Shown: positions 1-13,886 of the stretch, piece after piece | How the letters are laid out: each line of letters starts with the position of its first letter | How positions within the stretch are numbered: the stretch's first letter is position 1 | Origin: Tubulanus polymorphus | Lineage: Eukaryota > Nemertea > Palaeonemertea > Tubulaniformes > Tubulanidae | Direction of reading: 5' to 3' | DNA length: 64,000 nt | Assembly: GCF_964204645.1 (NCBI RefSeq) | Contig: NC_134027.1 | Location: forward strand, 1,035,501 to 1,099,500 | Position numbers and translations under genes: made by a program | The notes under the pieces: model-generated | Told to the model about the DNA's origin: nothing | The model's input: only the letters and a program-made list of their open reading frames with translations | Database searches by the model: none

Positions 1-344
1 CAACACAAAAACATTTTAAAGAAATAAATGTATTTACAAAAACAAACGCAAAGTCACAAGTACATAATCTCCACATATACAGTGCATTCATTCATCACTG
101 TAACAAAACTCTAAACCAAAGTTTGACATCCTCAATTATCATTTATAAAATAATTTAACCATCACAACAAAAACAGGAGAAGCCCTTTGAAATGTATGCA
201 TTAAAAACGCAAAGTCGCAGCACATCAGTAATTAATAACCCACAATCAGATTCAACAACAAACCAGCCAATCAAACCATCAGTTCATATTTATTTTTCAA
301 TAGATGTACAATGTATATTTACATTTTACCTATACCTGAAGCTA
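1..344. other. diverged repeat, no gene
   Basis: AT-rich DNA with short resemblances to monomer A of the satellite downstream (aacgcaaagtcgca, attcaacaacaaaccag, tatttacattt). I see no coding or RNA gene. Confidence 0.5.
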
Positions 345-1150
345 TCAGCCTCGGAGAAATTGGTTGGCATCTCTGGAACTACGATAACTCGCGGTAACAA
401 ACACTGAAAGTCCCGCTTTGACAAAGAAATTGTTCGGCATCTCTGGAACTACCGATAACTCGCGGTAACAAACACTGAAAGTCATGATTTGACGGAGAAA
501 ATGTTCAGCATCTCTGGAACTACCGATAACTCGCGGTAACAATCACTGAAAGTCCCGATTTGACGGAGAAATTGTTCGGCATCTCTGGAACTACGATAAC
601 TCGCGGTAACAAACACTGAAAGTCATGATTTGACAGAGAAATTGTTCGGCATCTCTGGAACTACGATAACTCGCGGTAACAAACACTGAAAGTCATGATT
701 TGACGGAGAAATTGGTCGGCATCTCTGGAACTACGATAACTCGCGGTAACAAACACTGAAAGTCCCGAATTGACGGAGAAATTGGTCGGCATCTCTGGAA
801 CTGCGCTAACTCGCGGTAACAAACACTGAAAGTCCCGATTTGATGGAAAAATTGTTCGGCATTTCTGGAACTACGATAACTCACGGTAACAAACACTGAA
901 AGTCCCGATTTGATGGAAAAATTGGTCGGCATCTCTGGAACTACGATAACTCGCGGTAACAAACACTGAAAGTCATGATTTGACAGAGAAATTGGTCGGC
1001 ATCTCTGGAACTACGATAACTCGTGGTAACAAACACTGAAAGTCCCGATTTGACAGGGAAATTGGTCGGCATCTCTGGAACTACGATAACTCGCGGTAAC
1101 AATCACTGAAAGTCCCGATTTGATGGAGAAATTGGTCGGCATCTCTGATT
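345..1150. repeat. 70-bp tandem array, about 11.5 copies
   Basis: Units such as ggcatctctggaactacgat / aactcgcggtaacaaacact / gaaagtcccgatttgacgga recur every 70 bases (for example at 721, 791 and 861). Variation is mostly cccgattt/catgattt and ttggtcgg/ttgttcgg. The array fades into a longer, diverged repeat at its right end. Confidence 0.95.
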
Positions 1151-2465
1151 TGATCTTTTCATGTCATCTGATATTCTACAGCCAACCAAAAACTCAATAC
1201 TACAATGACAAAACACAAAATATGAATAATGATATCATTTTTGAGACTCTTCTTAAAAATAAATTTCAATTATACCTGATTTTTAGTCGATTCAGACTCC
1301 TGACTCATTTCTTCATGAGGAAATTGATCTGCATCATCGGTATCGTTTCCATTTTGATATCTGGTATTGTGTGACGAATAACTCAATACTAACTACAACA
1401 ACAATGTACTAAATATAAACCATGATTTTCATTCATAAGACTCTTCATAAAAACAAAATTCGACTAATTTCAATTTTACCTGATTTATAGTCAATTCAGA
1501 TTCATGACTCGGACCTTGAGGAATTTGCTCAACACTTTGTGAACTCTGATGTTTTCCTTTCCTCTGGTTTTGCACGTCACTTACAACAACAACAAACAGT
1601 CAACTGGCTACAACAAAAATACATAAAATAAAAGTAGTAATCATCTTCATTGAGTCGACTGTTCCTGCGAAGAAATTCAAGTTAAATTTTACCTGATTCA
1701 TAGTCAATCTAAACTCATGACTTAAAAGAGAAATTGCTCAGAACCTCAGCAACTGCTCGTATCTTCTTGAACTTTCGGTTTGATGTGGAGATCCCCCAAG
1801 AATATCTCCGATTTCAGCATACAAACACTGAATGAAGTCCTTATTTGACAGGGAAATTGGTCGGCATCTCTGATCTGATCTTTTCCTGTCGTCTGATATT
1901 CTACGGCCAACCACAAGCTCAATACATGTGCTACAATGTGAAAACACAAAATATAAATAATGAATTAAGACTCTTCTTAAAAAGAAACATAAAAAATAAA
2001 TTACAATTATACCTGATTTATAGTCAATTCAGATTCATGACTCGGACCTTGATGAATTTGCTCAACACTTTGTGAACTCTGATGTTTCCTTTCCTCTGGT
2101 TTTGAGCGTCTCTAACAACAACAGTCCACTGGCTACAACAAAAATACATAAAATAAATGTAACCATCTTCTTTAAGTCGACTGTTCCTGCAAAGAAGTTC
2201 ATATCAAGTACAACATTAAGTACAATTTTACCTGATTTATAGTCAATTCAGACTTATGACACCTTAAATATTTCTCAACAATAACTGGAACGATCCTGAA
2301 TGTTTCCTGTCGATCGTTTGGTATTTTGTACTTGCCGACCAAATCAATACACGCTACAACAGGGAAATATGAAATACATGTAATACTAACTTACTGTCCT
2401 AGTTGAGAACATTATTATCTACAAATAAATTCATAGCAATTTATACTATACCTGATTTATAGTCT
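1130..2465. repeat. diverged longer duplication next to the 70-bp array
   Basis: The block tctgatttgatcttttcatg...attctacagccaacca at 1143-1230 recurs at 1869-1955. The block acctgatttatagtcaattc...ctctgatgtttcctttcctc at 1478-1570 recurs at 2010-2100. Shorter copies of the cctgattyatagtcaat core lie near 1695, 2230 and 2452. No gene seen. Confidence 0.75.
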
Positions 2466-2526
2466 TTACTTAGTGAAATTTCTAAGAACCTCAGGAACTT
2501 TCAGTATCATCTTGAACTTTCTGTTT

Positions 2527-2540
2527 GGGGGGGGGGGGGG
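2527..2540. repeat. poly-G run
   Basis: Fourteen consecutive G followed by ttgtggtggaga. Homopolymer length here may be unreliable in an assembly. Confidence 0.95.
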
Positions 2541-2744
2541 TTGTGGTGGAGAGTCCTCAGTGGAGTACCTCAGATTTCTGCTGACAACAGACACCAATCC
2601 AACACTTCTCTTTCTGGTACTTTCATCTTTCTCTTTCCTCTCGTTTTTTACAAATTGATATTTAATTACTTTACATTTTGATATTTTTACCATCATAAAA
2701 TGTTTTTCTTTACATCATCGTTATTTGAGATTGTACAAGGAATG

Positions 2745-4880
2745 ATACAAATAATACGTTATTGATATATATTACAATATATACACAGAACCAACACCAG
2801 CGACATTTCAATGATTCAACCACCACAAAGCTATCGATGGATAGCTGTTTTGATTATTTATACATTTAAAACGTTAAGTCGCAAAAAGGACGATCAGGAA
2901 ACATAATCAGTCCCAATTCACCGACATATATTACAATATATACACAGAACCAACACCAGCGACATTTCAATGATTCAACCACCACAAAGCTATCGATGGA
3001 TAGCTGTTTTGATTATTTATACATTTAAAACGTTAAGTCGCAATAAGGACGATCAGGAAACATAATCAATCCCAAATCACCGACATATATTCAGAACCAA
3101 CACCAGCGACATTTCAATGATTTAACTAACCACCACAAAGCTATCGATGGATAGCTGTTTGAATATTTATACATTTAAAACGTAAAGTCGTAATGAGGAT
3201 GATCAGGAAACATAATCAGTCCCAATTCACCGACATATATTACAATATATACACAGAACCAACACCAGCGACATTTCAATGATTCAACAACCACAAAGCT
3301 ATCGATGGATAGCTGTTTTGAATATTTATACATTTAAAGCGTTAAGTCGCAATAAGGACGATCAGGAAACATAATCAGTCCCAATTAACTGATATATATT
3401 ACAATATATACACTGAACCAACACCAGCGACATTTCAATGATTCAACCACCACAAAGCTATCGATGGATAGCTGTTTTGAATATTTATACATTTAAAATG
3501 TTAAGTCGTAATGAGGACAATCAGGAAACATAATCAGTCCCAATTAACTGATATATATTACAATATCTACACAGAACCAACACCAGCTACATTTCAATGA
3601 TTCAACCACCACAAAGCTATCGAGGGATAGCTGTTTTGAATATTTATACATTTAAAACGTAAAGTCGTAATGAGGACGATCAGGAAACATAATCAATCCC
3701 AATTCACTGAAATATATTACAATATATACACAGAACCAACACCAGCGACATTTCAATGATTCAACCACCACAAAGCTATCGATGGATAGCTGTTTTGAAT
3801 ATTTATACATATTAAACGTTAAGTCGCAATAAGGACGATCAGGAAACATAATCAATCCCAAATCACCGACATATATTCAGAACCAACACCAGCGACATTT
3901 CAATGATTTAACTAACCACCACAAAGCTATCGATGGATAGCTGTTTGAATATTTATACATTTAAAACGTAAAGTCGTAATGAGGATGATCAGGAAACATA
4001 ATCAGTCCCAATTCACCGACATATATTACAATATATACACAGAACCAACACCAGCGACATTTCAATGATTCAACAACCACAAAGCTATCGATGGATAGCT
4101 GTTTTGAATATTTATACATTTAAAGCGTTAAGTCGCAATAAGGACGATCAGGAAACATAATCAGTCCCAATTAACTGATATATATTACAATATATACACA
4201 GAACCAACACCAGCCACATTTCAATGATTCAACCACCACAAAGCTATCAATGGATAGCTGTTTTGAATATTTATACATTTAAAACGTTAAGTCGCAATAA
4301 GGACGATCAGGAAACATAATCAATCCCAAATCACCGACATATATTCAGAACCAACACCAGCGACATTTCAATGATTCAACCACCACAAAGCTATCGATGG
4401 ATAGCTGTTTTGAATATTTATACATTTAAAACGTTAAGTCGCAATAAGGACGATCAGGAAACATAATCAATCCCAAATCACCGACAAATATTCAGAACGT
4501 TTGAATATTTATACATTTAAAACGTAAAGTCGTAATGAGGATGATCAGGAAACATAATCAATCCCAATTCACTGACATATATTACAATATATACACAGGA
4601 CCAACACCAGCGACAATTCAATGATTCAACCACCACAAAGCTATCGATGGATAGCTGTTTTGAATATTTATACATTTAAAACGTAAAGTCGTAATTAGGA
4701 CGATCAGGAAACTAGTGAATCCCAATTCACCGATACATATTACAATATATATATATATACACAGAACCAACACCAGCGACATTTCAATGATTCAACCACC
4801 ACAAAGCTATCGATGGATAGCTGTTTTGAATATTTATACATTTAAAATGCTAAGTTGTAATGAGGACGATCAGGAAGCAT
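2745..4880. repeat. satellite monomer A block 1 (~158-bp units)
   Basis: Units contain cgacatatattacaatatat, accaacaccagcgacatttc, aagctatcgatggatagctg and cgtaaagtcgtaatgaggac. Period is about 158 bases, with some units shortened to ~150 by loss of tacaatatatacac (3081, 3861, 4345). About 14 units. One copy at 4495 is fused to a truncated neighbour. Confidence 0.95.
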
Positions 4881-6212
4881 AACTCGCCCAAACTCAATAT
4901 CACCCCATAACAGAGTGTATTAATTAACACGCAGCAGCAAGCTGCATTATTAAAGGAGGTCATCAGTGTTGTAACACACTGACAATTCAGTTTGTTTGTC
5001 ACGTTTCTACATGACAATTGAAGAAGGAAGGAGGAGACTCCTGCACTCAATATCACTCCAAAACAGAGTGTATTAATTAACACCCAGCACCAAGCAGCAG
5101 TATTAAAGGAGGTCATCAGTGTTGTAACACACTGACAATTCAGTTTGTTTGTCACGTTTCTACATGACAGTTGAAGAAGGAAGGAGGAGACTCCTGAACT
5201 CAATATCACCCCTGAACAGAATGTATCAATTAACACGCAGCAGCAAGCAGCAGTATTAAAGGAGGTCATCAGTGTTGTAACACACAGACAATTCAGTTTG
5301 TTTGTCACGTTTCTACATGACAATTGAAGAAGGAAGGAGGAGACTCCTGCACTCAATATTACCCCAAAACAGAGTGTATTAATTAACACCCAGCACCAAG
5401 CAGCAGTATTAAAGGAGGTCATCAGTGTTGTAACAAACTGACAATTCAGTTTGTTTGTCACGTTTCGACATGACAGTTGAAGAAGGAAGGAGGAGACTCC
5501 TGATTTCAATATCACCCCAAAAACAAAGCCAGCAGCAAGCAGCAGTATTAAAGGAGGCCATCAGTGTTGTACCAAACTGACAATTCAGTTTGTTTGTCAC
5601 GTTTCGACCTGACAATTGAAGAAGGAAGGAGGAGACTCCTGAACTCAATATCACCCCAAAACAGAGTGTATTAATTAACACCCAGCAGCAAGCAGCAGTA
5701 TTAAAGGAGGTCATCAGTGTTGTAACAAACTGACAATTCAGTTTGTTTGTTACGTTTCGACATGACAGTTGAAGAAGGAAGGAGGAGACTCCTGATTTCA
5801 ATATCACCCCAAAAACAAAGCCAGCAGCAAGCAGCAGTATTAAAGGAGGCCACCAGTGTTGTACCAAACTGACAATTCAGTTTGTTTGTCACGTTTCTAC
5901 GTGACAACTGAAGAAGGAAGGAGGAGACTCCTGCACTCAATATCACCCCTGAACAGAATGTATCAATTAACAACCAGCACCAAGCAGCAGTATTAAAGGA
6001 GGCCATCAGTGTTGTAACAAACTGACAATTCAGTTTGTTTGTCACGTTTCTACATGACAGTTGAAGAAGGAAGGAGGAGACTCCTGAACTCAATATTACC
6101 CCAAAACAGAGTGTATTAATTAACACCCAGCAGCAAGCAGCAGTATTAAAGGAGGTCATCAGTGTTGCACCACACTGACAATTTAGTTTGTTTGTCACGT
6201 TTCTACATGACA
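4881..6212. repeat. satellite monomer B block 1 (153-bp units)
   Basis: About nine tandem units built from actcaatatcaccccaaaac, gcagtattaaaggaggtcat, gtttgtttgtcacgtttcta and gaagaaggaaggaggagact. Full units are 153 bp. Units at about 5518 and 5816 lack tgtattaattaacac (15 bp). The minus strand is open for long stretches because the unit has no stop in one frame and is a multiple of three. Confidence 0.95.
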
Positions 6213-6317
6213 GTTAATAACCTCCAAGTGCAAGGAACCAAAGTGAAGCTATCAAACAATAGCATCTTTGAGTATAACACTTTTAAAATCCGTAATATAA
6301 TAATAATTTGCTGCTAC
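6213..6317. repeat. B-to-A junction segment, copy 1
   Basis: Begins gttaataacctccaagtgca and includes agctatcaaacaatagcatc and ttttaaaatccgtaatataa. It resembles a strongly diverged A monomer. Near-identical copies start at 8249, 10436 and 12603. Confidence 0.9.
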
Positions 6318-7082
6318 AATATATACACAGAACCAACACCAGCGACATTTCAATGATTCAACCACCACAAAGCTATCGATGGATAGCTGTTTTGAATATT
6401 TATACATTTAAAACGTAAAGTCGTAATAAGGACGATCAGGAAACATAATCAATCTCAATTCACCGACATATATTACAATATATACACAGAACCAACACCA
6501 GCGACATTTCAATGATTCAACCACCACAAAGCTATCGATGGATAGCTGTTTGAATATTTATACATTTAAAACGTAAAGGCATAATGAGGACGATCAGGAA
6601 ACATAATCAATCTCAATTCACCGACATATATTACAATATATACACAGAACCAACACCAGCGACATTTCAATGATTCAACCACCACAAAGCTATCGATGGA
6701 TAGCTGTTTTGAATATTTATACATTTAAAACGTTCAGTCGCAATAAGGACGATCAGGAAACAAAATCAGTCCAAATTAACTGATATATATTATAATATAT
6801 ACACTGAACCAACACCAGCCACATTTCAATGATTCAGCCACCACAAAGCTATCGATGGATAGCTGTTTTGAATATTTATACATTTAAAACGTTAAGTCGC
6901 AATAAGGACGATCAAGAAACATAATCAGTCCCAATTAACTGATACATATTACAATATATACACTGAACCAACACCAGCGACATTTCAATGATTCAACCAC
7001 CACAAAGCTATCGATGGATAGCTGTTTTGAATATTTATACATTTAATACGTAAAGTCGTAATGAGGACGATCAGGAAACATA
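6318..7082. repeat. satellite monomer A block 2
   Basis: About five A units (acatttcaatgattcaacca ... ataagtcggaa-type ends), including variants with cgttcagtcgcaataaggac and aaaggcataatgaggacgat. It ends at the A-to-B switch acataactcgcccaaactca. Confidence 0.93.
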
Positions 7083-8248
7083 ACTCGCCCAAACTCAATA
7101 TCACCCCATAACAGAGTGTATTAATTAACACGCAGCAGCAAGCTGCAGTATTAAAGGAGGTCATCAGTGTTGTAACACACTGAAAATTCAGTTTGTTTGT
7201 CACGTTTCTACATGACAGTTGAAGAAGGAAGGAGGAGACTCCTGCACTCAATATCACCCCAAAACAGAGTGTATCAATTAACACCACCAGCAAGCAGCAG
7301 TATTTAAGGAGGCCATCAGTGTTGTAACACACTGACAATTCAGTTTGTTTGTCACGTTTCTACATGACAGTTGAAGAAGGAAGGAGGAGACTCCTGTACT
7401 CAATATCACTCCAAAACAGAGTGTATTAATTAACACCCAGCACCAAGCAGCAGGATTAAAGGAGGTCATCAGTGTTGTAACACACTGATAATTCAGTTTG
7501 TTTGTCACGTTTCTACATGACAGTTGAAGAAGGAAGGAGGAGACTCCTGAACTCAATATCACCCCTGAACAGAATGTATCAATTAACACGCAGCAGCAAG
7601 CAGCAGTATTAAAGGAGGTCATCAGTGTTGTAACACACTGACAATTCAGTTTGTTTGTCACGTTTCTACATGACAATTGAAGCAGGAAAGAGGAGACTCC
7701 TGAACTGAATATCACCCCAAAACAGAGCCAGCAGCAAGCAGCAGTATTTAAGGAGGATGATTTATGATGTTACAATGTTTAAGGTAATTAGTCTTATTGT
7801 AATAATGTTTAATGTAATAATTCAAGAAGTTCAGGGAAGGAGGTAAGAATTAACAAGCACCAGCAACGTGCAGTATTGAAGGAGGCCATCAGTGTTGTAC
7901 TAAACTGACAATTCAGTTTGTTTGTCACGTTTCTACGTGACAACTGAAGAAGGAAGGAGGAGACTCCTGCACTCAATATCACCCCTGAACAGAATGTATC
8001 AATTAACAACCAGCACCAAGCAGCAGTATTAAAGGAGGCCATCAGTGTTGTAACAAACTGACAATTCAGTTTGTTTGTCACGTTTCTACATGACAGTTGA
8101 AGAAGGAAGGAGGAGACTCCTGAACTCAATATTACCCCAAAACAGAGTGTATTAATTAACACCCAGCAGCAAGCAGCAGTATTAAAGGAGGTCATCAGTG
8201 TTGTACCACACTGACAATTTAGTTTGTTTGTCACGTTTCTACATGACA
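7083..8248. repeat. satellite monomer B block 2
   Basis: About seven 153-bp B units. They are interrupted at 7747-7870 by a foreign-looking segment (ggaggatgatttatgatgtt ... ttcagggaaggaggtaagaa), then two more units and the last one that leads into the junction at 8249. Confidence 0.93.
7747..7870. repeat. rare variant segment within B array, copy 1
   Basis: Contains atgatttatgatgttacaat, gtttaaggtaattagtctta and aatgtaataattcaagaagt, none of which is part of the regular B unit. A near-identical copy lies at 12101-12225, marking the ~2.2-kb higher-order unit (two repeats apart, about 4355 bases). Confidence 0.85.
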
Positions 8249-9532
8249 GTTAATAACCTCCAAGTGCAAGGAACCAAAGTGAAGCTATCAAACAATAGCA
8301 TCTTTGAGTATAACACTTTTAAAATCCGTAATATAATAATAATTTGCTGCTACAATATATACACAGAACCAACACCAGCGACATTTCAATGATTCAACCA
8401 CCACAAAGCTATCGATGGATAGCTGTTTGAATATTTATGCATTTAAAACGTAAAGTCGTAATAAGGACGATCAGGAAACATAATGAGTCCCAATTCACCG
8501 ACATATATAACAATATATACAAAGTACCAACACCAGCGACATTTCAATGATTCAACCACCACAAAGCTATCGATGGATAGCTGTTTGAATATTTATACAT
8601 TTAAAACGTAAAGTCGTAATGAGGACGATCAGGAAACATAATCAATCCCAATTCACCGACATATATTACAATATATACACAGAACCAACACCAGCGACAT
8701 TTCAATGATTCAACCACCACAAAGCTATCGATAGATAGCTGTTTTGAATATCTATACATTTAAAACGTAAAGTCCTAATGAGGACGATCAGGAAACATAA
8801 TCAATCCCAATTCACCGACATATATTACAATATATACACAGAACCAACACCAGCGACATTTCAATGATTCAACCACCACAAAGCTATCGATGGATAGCTG
8901 TTTTGAATATTTATACATTTAAAACGTAAAGTCGTAATGAGGACGATCAGGAAACATAATCAGTCCCAATTCACCGACATATATTACAATATATACACAG
9001 AACCAACACCAGCGACATTTCAATGATTCAACCACCACAAAGCTATCGATGGATAGCTGTTTTGAATATTTATACATTTAAAACGTAAAGTCGTAATGAG
9101 GACGATCAGGAAACATAATCAGTCCCAATTAACTGATATATATTACAATATATACACTGAACCAACACCAGCAACATTTCAATGATTCAACCACCACAAA
9201 GCTATCGATGGATAGCTGTTTTGAATATTTATAAATTTAAAACGTAAAGTCGCAAAAAGGACGATCAGGAAACATAATCAATCCCAATTCACCACCACAA
9301 AGCTATCGATGGATAGCTGTTTGAATATTTATACATTTAAAACGTAAAGTCGCAATAAGGACGATCAGGAAACATAATCAGTCCCAATTAACTGATATAT
9401 ATTACAATATATACACTGAACCAACACCAGCGACATTTCAATGATTCAACCACCACAAAGCTATCAATGGATAGCTGTTTTGAATATTTATAAATTTAAA
9501 ATGTTAAGTTGTAATGAGGACGATCAGGAAGC
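8249..9532. repeat. junction copy 2 and satellite monomer A block 3
   Basis: The junction at 8249-8353 is followed by about seven A units. One is truncated by a fusion at 9290 (caattcaccaccacaaagct, joining two copies). A matching fusion recurs at about 13482, showing that whole blocks were copied. Confidence 0.92.
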
Positions 9533-10435
9533 ATAACTCACCCAAACTCAATATCACCCCATAACAGAGTGTATCAATTAACACGCAGCAGCAAGCTGCA
9601 TTATCAAAGGAGGTCATCAGTGTTGTAACACACTGACAATTCAGTTTGTTTGTCACGTTTCTACATGACAGTTGAAGAAGGAAGGAGGAGACTCCTGAAC
9701 TCAATATCACCCCTGAACAGAATGTATTAATTAACACCCAGCACCAAGCAGCAGTATTAAATGAGGTCATCAGTGTTGTAACACACTGAAAATTCAGTTT
9801 GTTTGTCACGTTTCTACATGACAATTGAAGAAGGAAGGAGGAGACTCCTGTACTCAATATAACCCCTGAACAGAATGTATCAATTAACACGCAGCAGCAA
9901 GCAGCATTATTAAAGGAGGTCATCAGTGTTGTAACACACTGACAATTCAGTTTGTTTGTCACGTTTCTACATGACAGTTGAAGAAGGAAGGAGGAGACTC
10001 CTGAACTCAATATCACCCCTGAACAGAATGTATCAATTAACACGCAGCAGCAAGCAGCATTATTAAAGGAGGTCATCAGTGTTGTAACACACTGACAATT
10101 CAGTTTGTTCGTCACGTTTCTACATGACAGTTGAAGAAGGAAGGAGGAGACTCCTGAACTCAATATCACCCCTGAACAGAATGTATCAATTAACACGCAG
10201 CAGCAAGCAGCAGTATTAAAGGAGGTCATCAGTGTTGTAACAAACTGACAATTCAGTTTGTTTGTCACGTTTCTACATGACAGTTGAAGAAGGAAGGAGG
10301 AGACTCCTGAACTCAATATTACCCCAAAACAGAGTGTATTAATTAACACCCAGCAGCAAGCAGCAGTATTAAAGGAGGTCATCAGTGTTGTACCACACTG
10401 ACAATTTAGTTTGTTTGTCACGTTTCTACATGACA
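9533..10435. repeat. satellite monomer B block 4
   Basis: About six 153-bp units. The minus strand is open for 305 codons through this block. Units vary by cagcagcaagc/cagcaccaagc and ccccaaaacagag/cccctgaacagaa. Confidence 0.93.
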
Positions 10436-11144
10436 GTTAATAACCTCCAAGTGCAAGGAACCAAAGTGAAGCTATCAAACAATAGCATCTTTGAGTATAA
10501 CACTTTTAAAATCCGTAATATAATAATAATTTGCTGCTACAATATATACACAGAACCAACACCAGCGACATTTCAATGATTCAACCACCACAAAGCTATC
10601 GATGGATAGCTGTTTGAATATTTATACATTTAAAACGTAAAGTCGTAATAAGGACGATCAGGAAACATAATGAGTCCCAATTCACCGACATATATAACAA
10701 TATATACAAATTACCAACACCAGCGACATTTCAATGATTCAACCACCACAAAGCTATCGATGGATAGCTGTTTGAATATTTATACATTTAAAACGTAAAG
10801 TCGTAATAAGGACGATCAGGAAACATAATGAGTCCCAATTCACCGACATATATAACAATATATACAAAGTACCAACACCAGCGACATTTCAATGATTCAA
10901 CCACCACAAAGCTATCGATGGATAGCTGTTTGAATATTTATACATTTAAAACGTAAAGTCGTAATGAGGACGATCAGGAAACATAATCAATCCCAATTCA
11001 CCGACATATATTACAATATATACACAGAACCAACACCAGCGACATTTCAATGATTCAACCACCACAAAGCTATCGATGGATAGCTGTTTTGAATATTTAT
11101 AAATTTAAAATGTTAAGTTGTAAAGAGGACGATCAGGAAGCATA
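10436..11144. repeat. junction copy 3 and satellite monomer A block 4
   Basis: The junction at 10436-10540 is followed by about four A units. Two have the variant cgacatatataacaatatat with caaattacc/caaagtacc, also seen near 8507. Confidence 0.92.
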
Positions 11145-12602
11145 ACTCACCCAAACTTAATATCACCCCATAACAGAGTGTATCAATTAACACGCAGCAG
11201 CAAGCAGCAGTATCAAAGGAGGTCATCAGTGTTGTAACACACTGACAATTCAGTTTGTTTGTCACGTTTCTACATGACAGTTGAAGAAGGAAGGAGGAGA
11301 CTCCTGAACTCAATATCACCCCTGAACAGAATGTATTAATTAACACCCAGCACCAAGCAGCAGTATTAAATGAGGTCATCAGTGTTGTAACACACTGAAA
11401 ATTCAGTTTGTTTGTCACGTTTCTACATGACAATTGAAGAAGGAAGGAGGAGACTCCTGCACTCAATATCACCCCAAAACAGAGTGTATTAATTAACACC
11501 CAGCACCAAGCAGCAGTATCAAAGGAGGTCATCAGTGTTGTAACACACTGACAATTCAGTTTGTTTGTCACGTTTCTACATGACAATTGAAGAAGGAAGG
11601 AGGAGACTCCTGAACTCAATATCACCCCTGAACAGAATGTATCAATTAACACGCAGCAGCAAGCAGCAGTATTAAAGGAGGTCATCAGTGTTGTAACACA
11701 CTGACAATTCAGTTTGTTTGTCACGTTTCTACATGACAGTTGAAGAAGGAAGGAGGAGACTCCTGAACTCAATATCACCCCAAAACAGAGCCAGCAGCAA
11801 GCAGCAGTATTAAAGGAGGTCATCAGTGTTGTAACACACTGATAATTCAGTTTGTTTGTCACGTTTCTACATGACAGTTGAAGAAGGAAGGAGGAGACTC
11901 CTGAACTCAATATCACCCCTGAACAGAATGTATCAATTAACACGCAGCAGCAAGCAGCAGTATTAAAGGAGGTCATCAGTGTTGTAACACACTGACAATT
12001 CAGTTTGTTTGTCACGTTTCTACATGACAATTGAAGCAGGAAAGAGGAGACTCCTGAACTGAATATCACCCCAAAACAGAGCCAGCAGCAAGCAGCAGTA
12101 TTTAAGGAGGATGATTTATGATGTTACAATGTTTAAGGTAATTAGTCTTATTGTAATAATGTTTAATGTAATAATTCAAGAAGTTCAGGGAAGGAGGTAA
12201 GAATTAACAAGCACCAGCAACGTGCAGTATTGAAGGAGGCCATCAGTGTTGTACCAAACTGACAATTCAGTTTGTTTGTCACGTTTCTACGTGACAACTG
12301 AAGAAGGAAGGAGGAGACTCCTGCACTCAATATCACCCCTGAACAGAATGTATCAATTAACAACCAGCACCAAGCAGCAGTATTAAAGGAGGCCATCAGT
12401 GTTGTAACAAACTGACAATTCAGTTTGTTTGTCACGTTTCTACATGACAGTTGAAGAAGGAAGGAGGAGACTCCTGAACTCAATATTACCCCAAAACAGA
12501 GTGTATTAATTAACACCCAGCAGCAAGCAGCAGTATTAAAGGAGGTCATCAGTGTTGTACCACACTGACAATTTAGTTTGTTTGTCACGTTTCTACATGA
12601 CA
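11145..12602. repeat. satellite monomer B block 5
   Basis: About nine B units with the longest open minus-strand stretch (318 codons), plus the second copy of the rare segment (12101-12225). One unit at ~11780 has the in-frame 15-bp loss. Confidence 0.93.
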
Positions 12603-13886
12603 GTTAATAACCTCCAAGTGCAAGGAACCAAAGTGAAGCTATCAAACAATAGCATCTTTGAGTATAACACTTTTAAAATCCGTAATATAATAATAATTTG
12701 CTGCTACAATATATACACAGAACCAACACCAGCGACATTTCAATGATTCAACCACCACAAAGCTATCGATGGATAGCTGTTTGAATATTTATACATTTAA
12801 AACGTAAAGTCGTAATGAGGACGATCAGGAAACATAATCAGTCTCAATTCACCGACATATATTACAATATATACACAGAACCAACACCAGCGACATTTCA
12901 ATGATTCAACCACCACAAAGCTATCGATGGATAGCTGTTTGAATATTTATACATTTAAAACGTAAAGTCGCAATAAGGACGATTAGGAAACATAATCAAT
13001 CCCAATTCACCGACATATATTACAATATATACACAGAACCAACACCAGCGACATTTCAATGATTCAACCACCACAAAGCTATCGATGGATAGCTGTTTGA
13101 ATATTTATACATTTAAAACGTAAAGGCATAATGAGGACGATCAGGAAACATAATCAATCCCAATTCACCGACATATATTACAATATATACACAGAACCAA
13201 CACCAGCGACATTTCAATGATTCAACCACCACAAAGCTATCGATGGATAGCTGTTTGAATATTTATACATTTAAAACGTAAAGTCGCAATAAGGACGATC
13301 AGGAAACATAATCAGTCCAAATTCACCGACATATTTTACAATATATACAATGTACCAACACCAGCGACATTTCAATGATTCAACCACCACAAAGCTATCG
13401 ATGGATAGCTGTTTTGAATATTTATACATTTAAAACGTAAAGTCGCAAAAAGGACGATCAGGAAACATAATCAATCCCAATTCACCACCACAAAGCTATC
13501 GATGGATAGCTGTTTGAATATTTATACATTTAAAACGTAAAGTCGTAATGAGGACGATCAGGAAACATAATCAGTCCCAATTAACTGATATATATTACAA
13601 TATATACACAGAACCAACACCAGCGACATTTCAATGATTCAACCACCACAAAGCTATCGATGGATAGCTGTTTGAATATTTATACATTTAAAACGTAAAG
13701 TCGTTATGAGGACGATCAGGAAACATAATCAGTCCCAATTCACCGACATATATTACAATATATACACAGAACCAACACCAGCGACATTTCAATGATTCAA
13801 CCACCACAAAGCTATCAATGGATAGCTGTTTTGAATATTTATAAATTTAAAATGTTAAGTTGTAAAGAGGACGATCAGGAAGCATA
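12603..13886. repeat. junction copy 4 and satellite monomer A block 5
   Basis: The junction at 12603-12707 is followed by about seven A units. These include an aaaggcataatgagg variant shared with block 2 and a fusion near 13482 shared with block 3. Confidence 0.92.

Noticed and set aside
345-1150. CRISPR-like array in the 70-bp repeats
   Set aside because: The full unit is conserved, with no repeat/spacer alternation.
9504-12069. Open frames of 305 and 318 codons on the minus strand as real proteins
   Set aside because: They run through tandem 153-bp units, start at different points of the unit, break in sister blocks and have no recognised domain; listed only as a finding.
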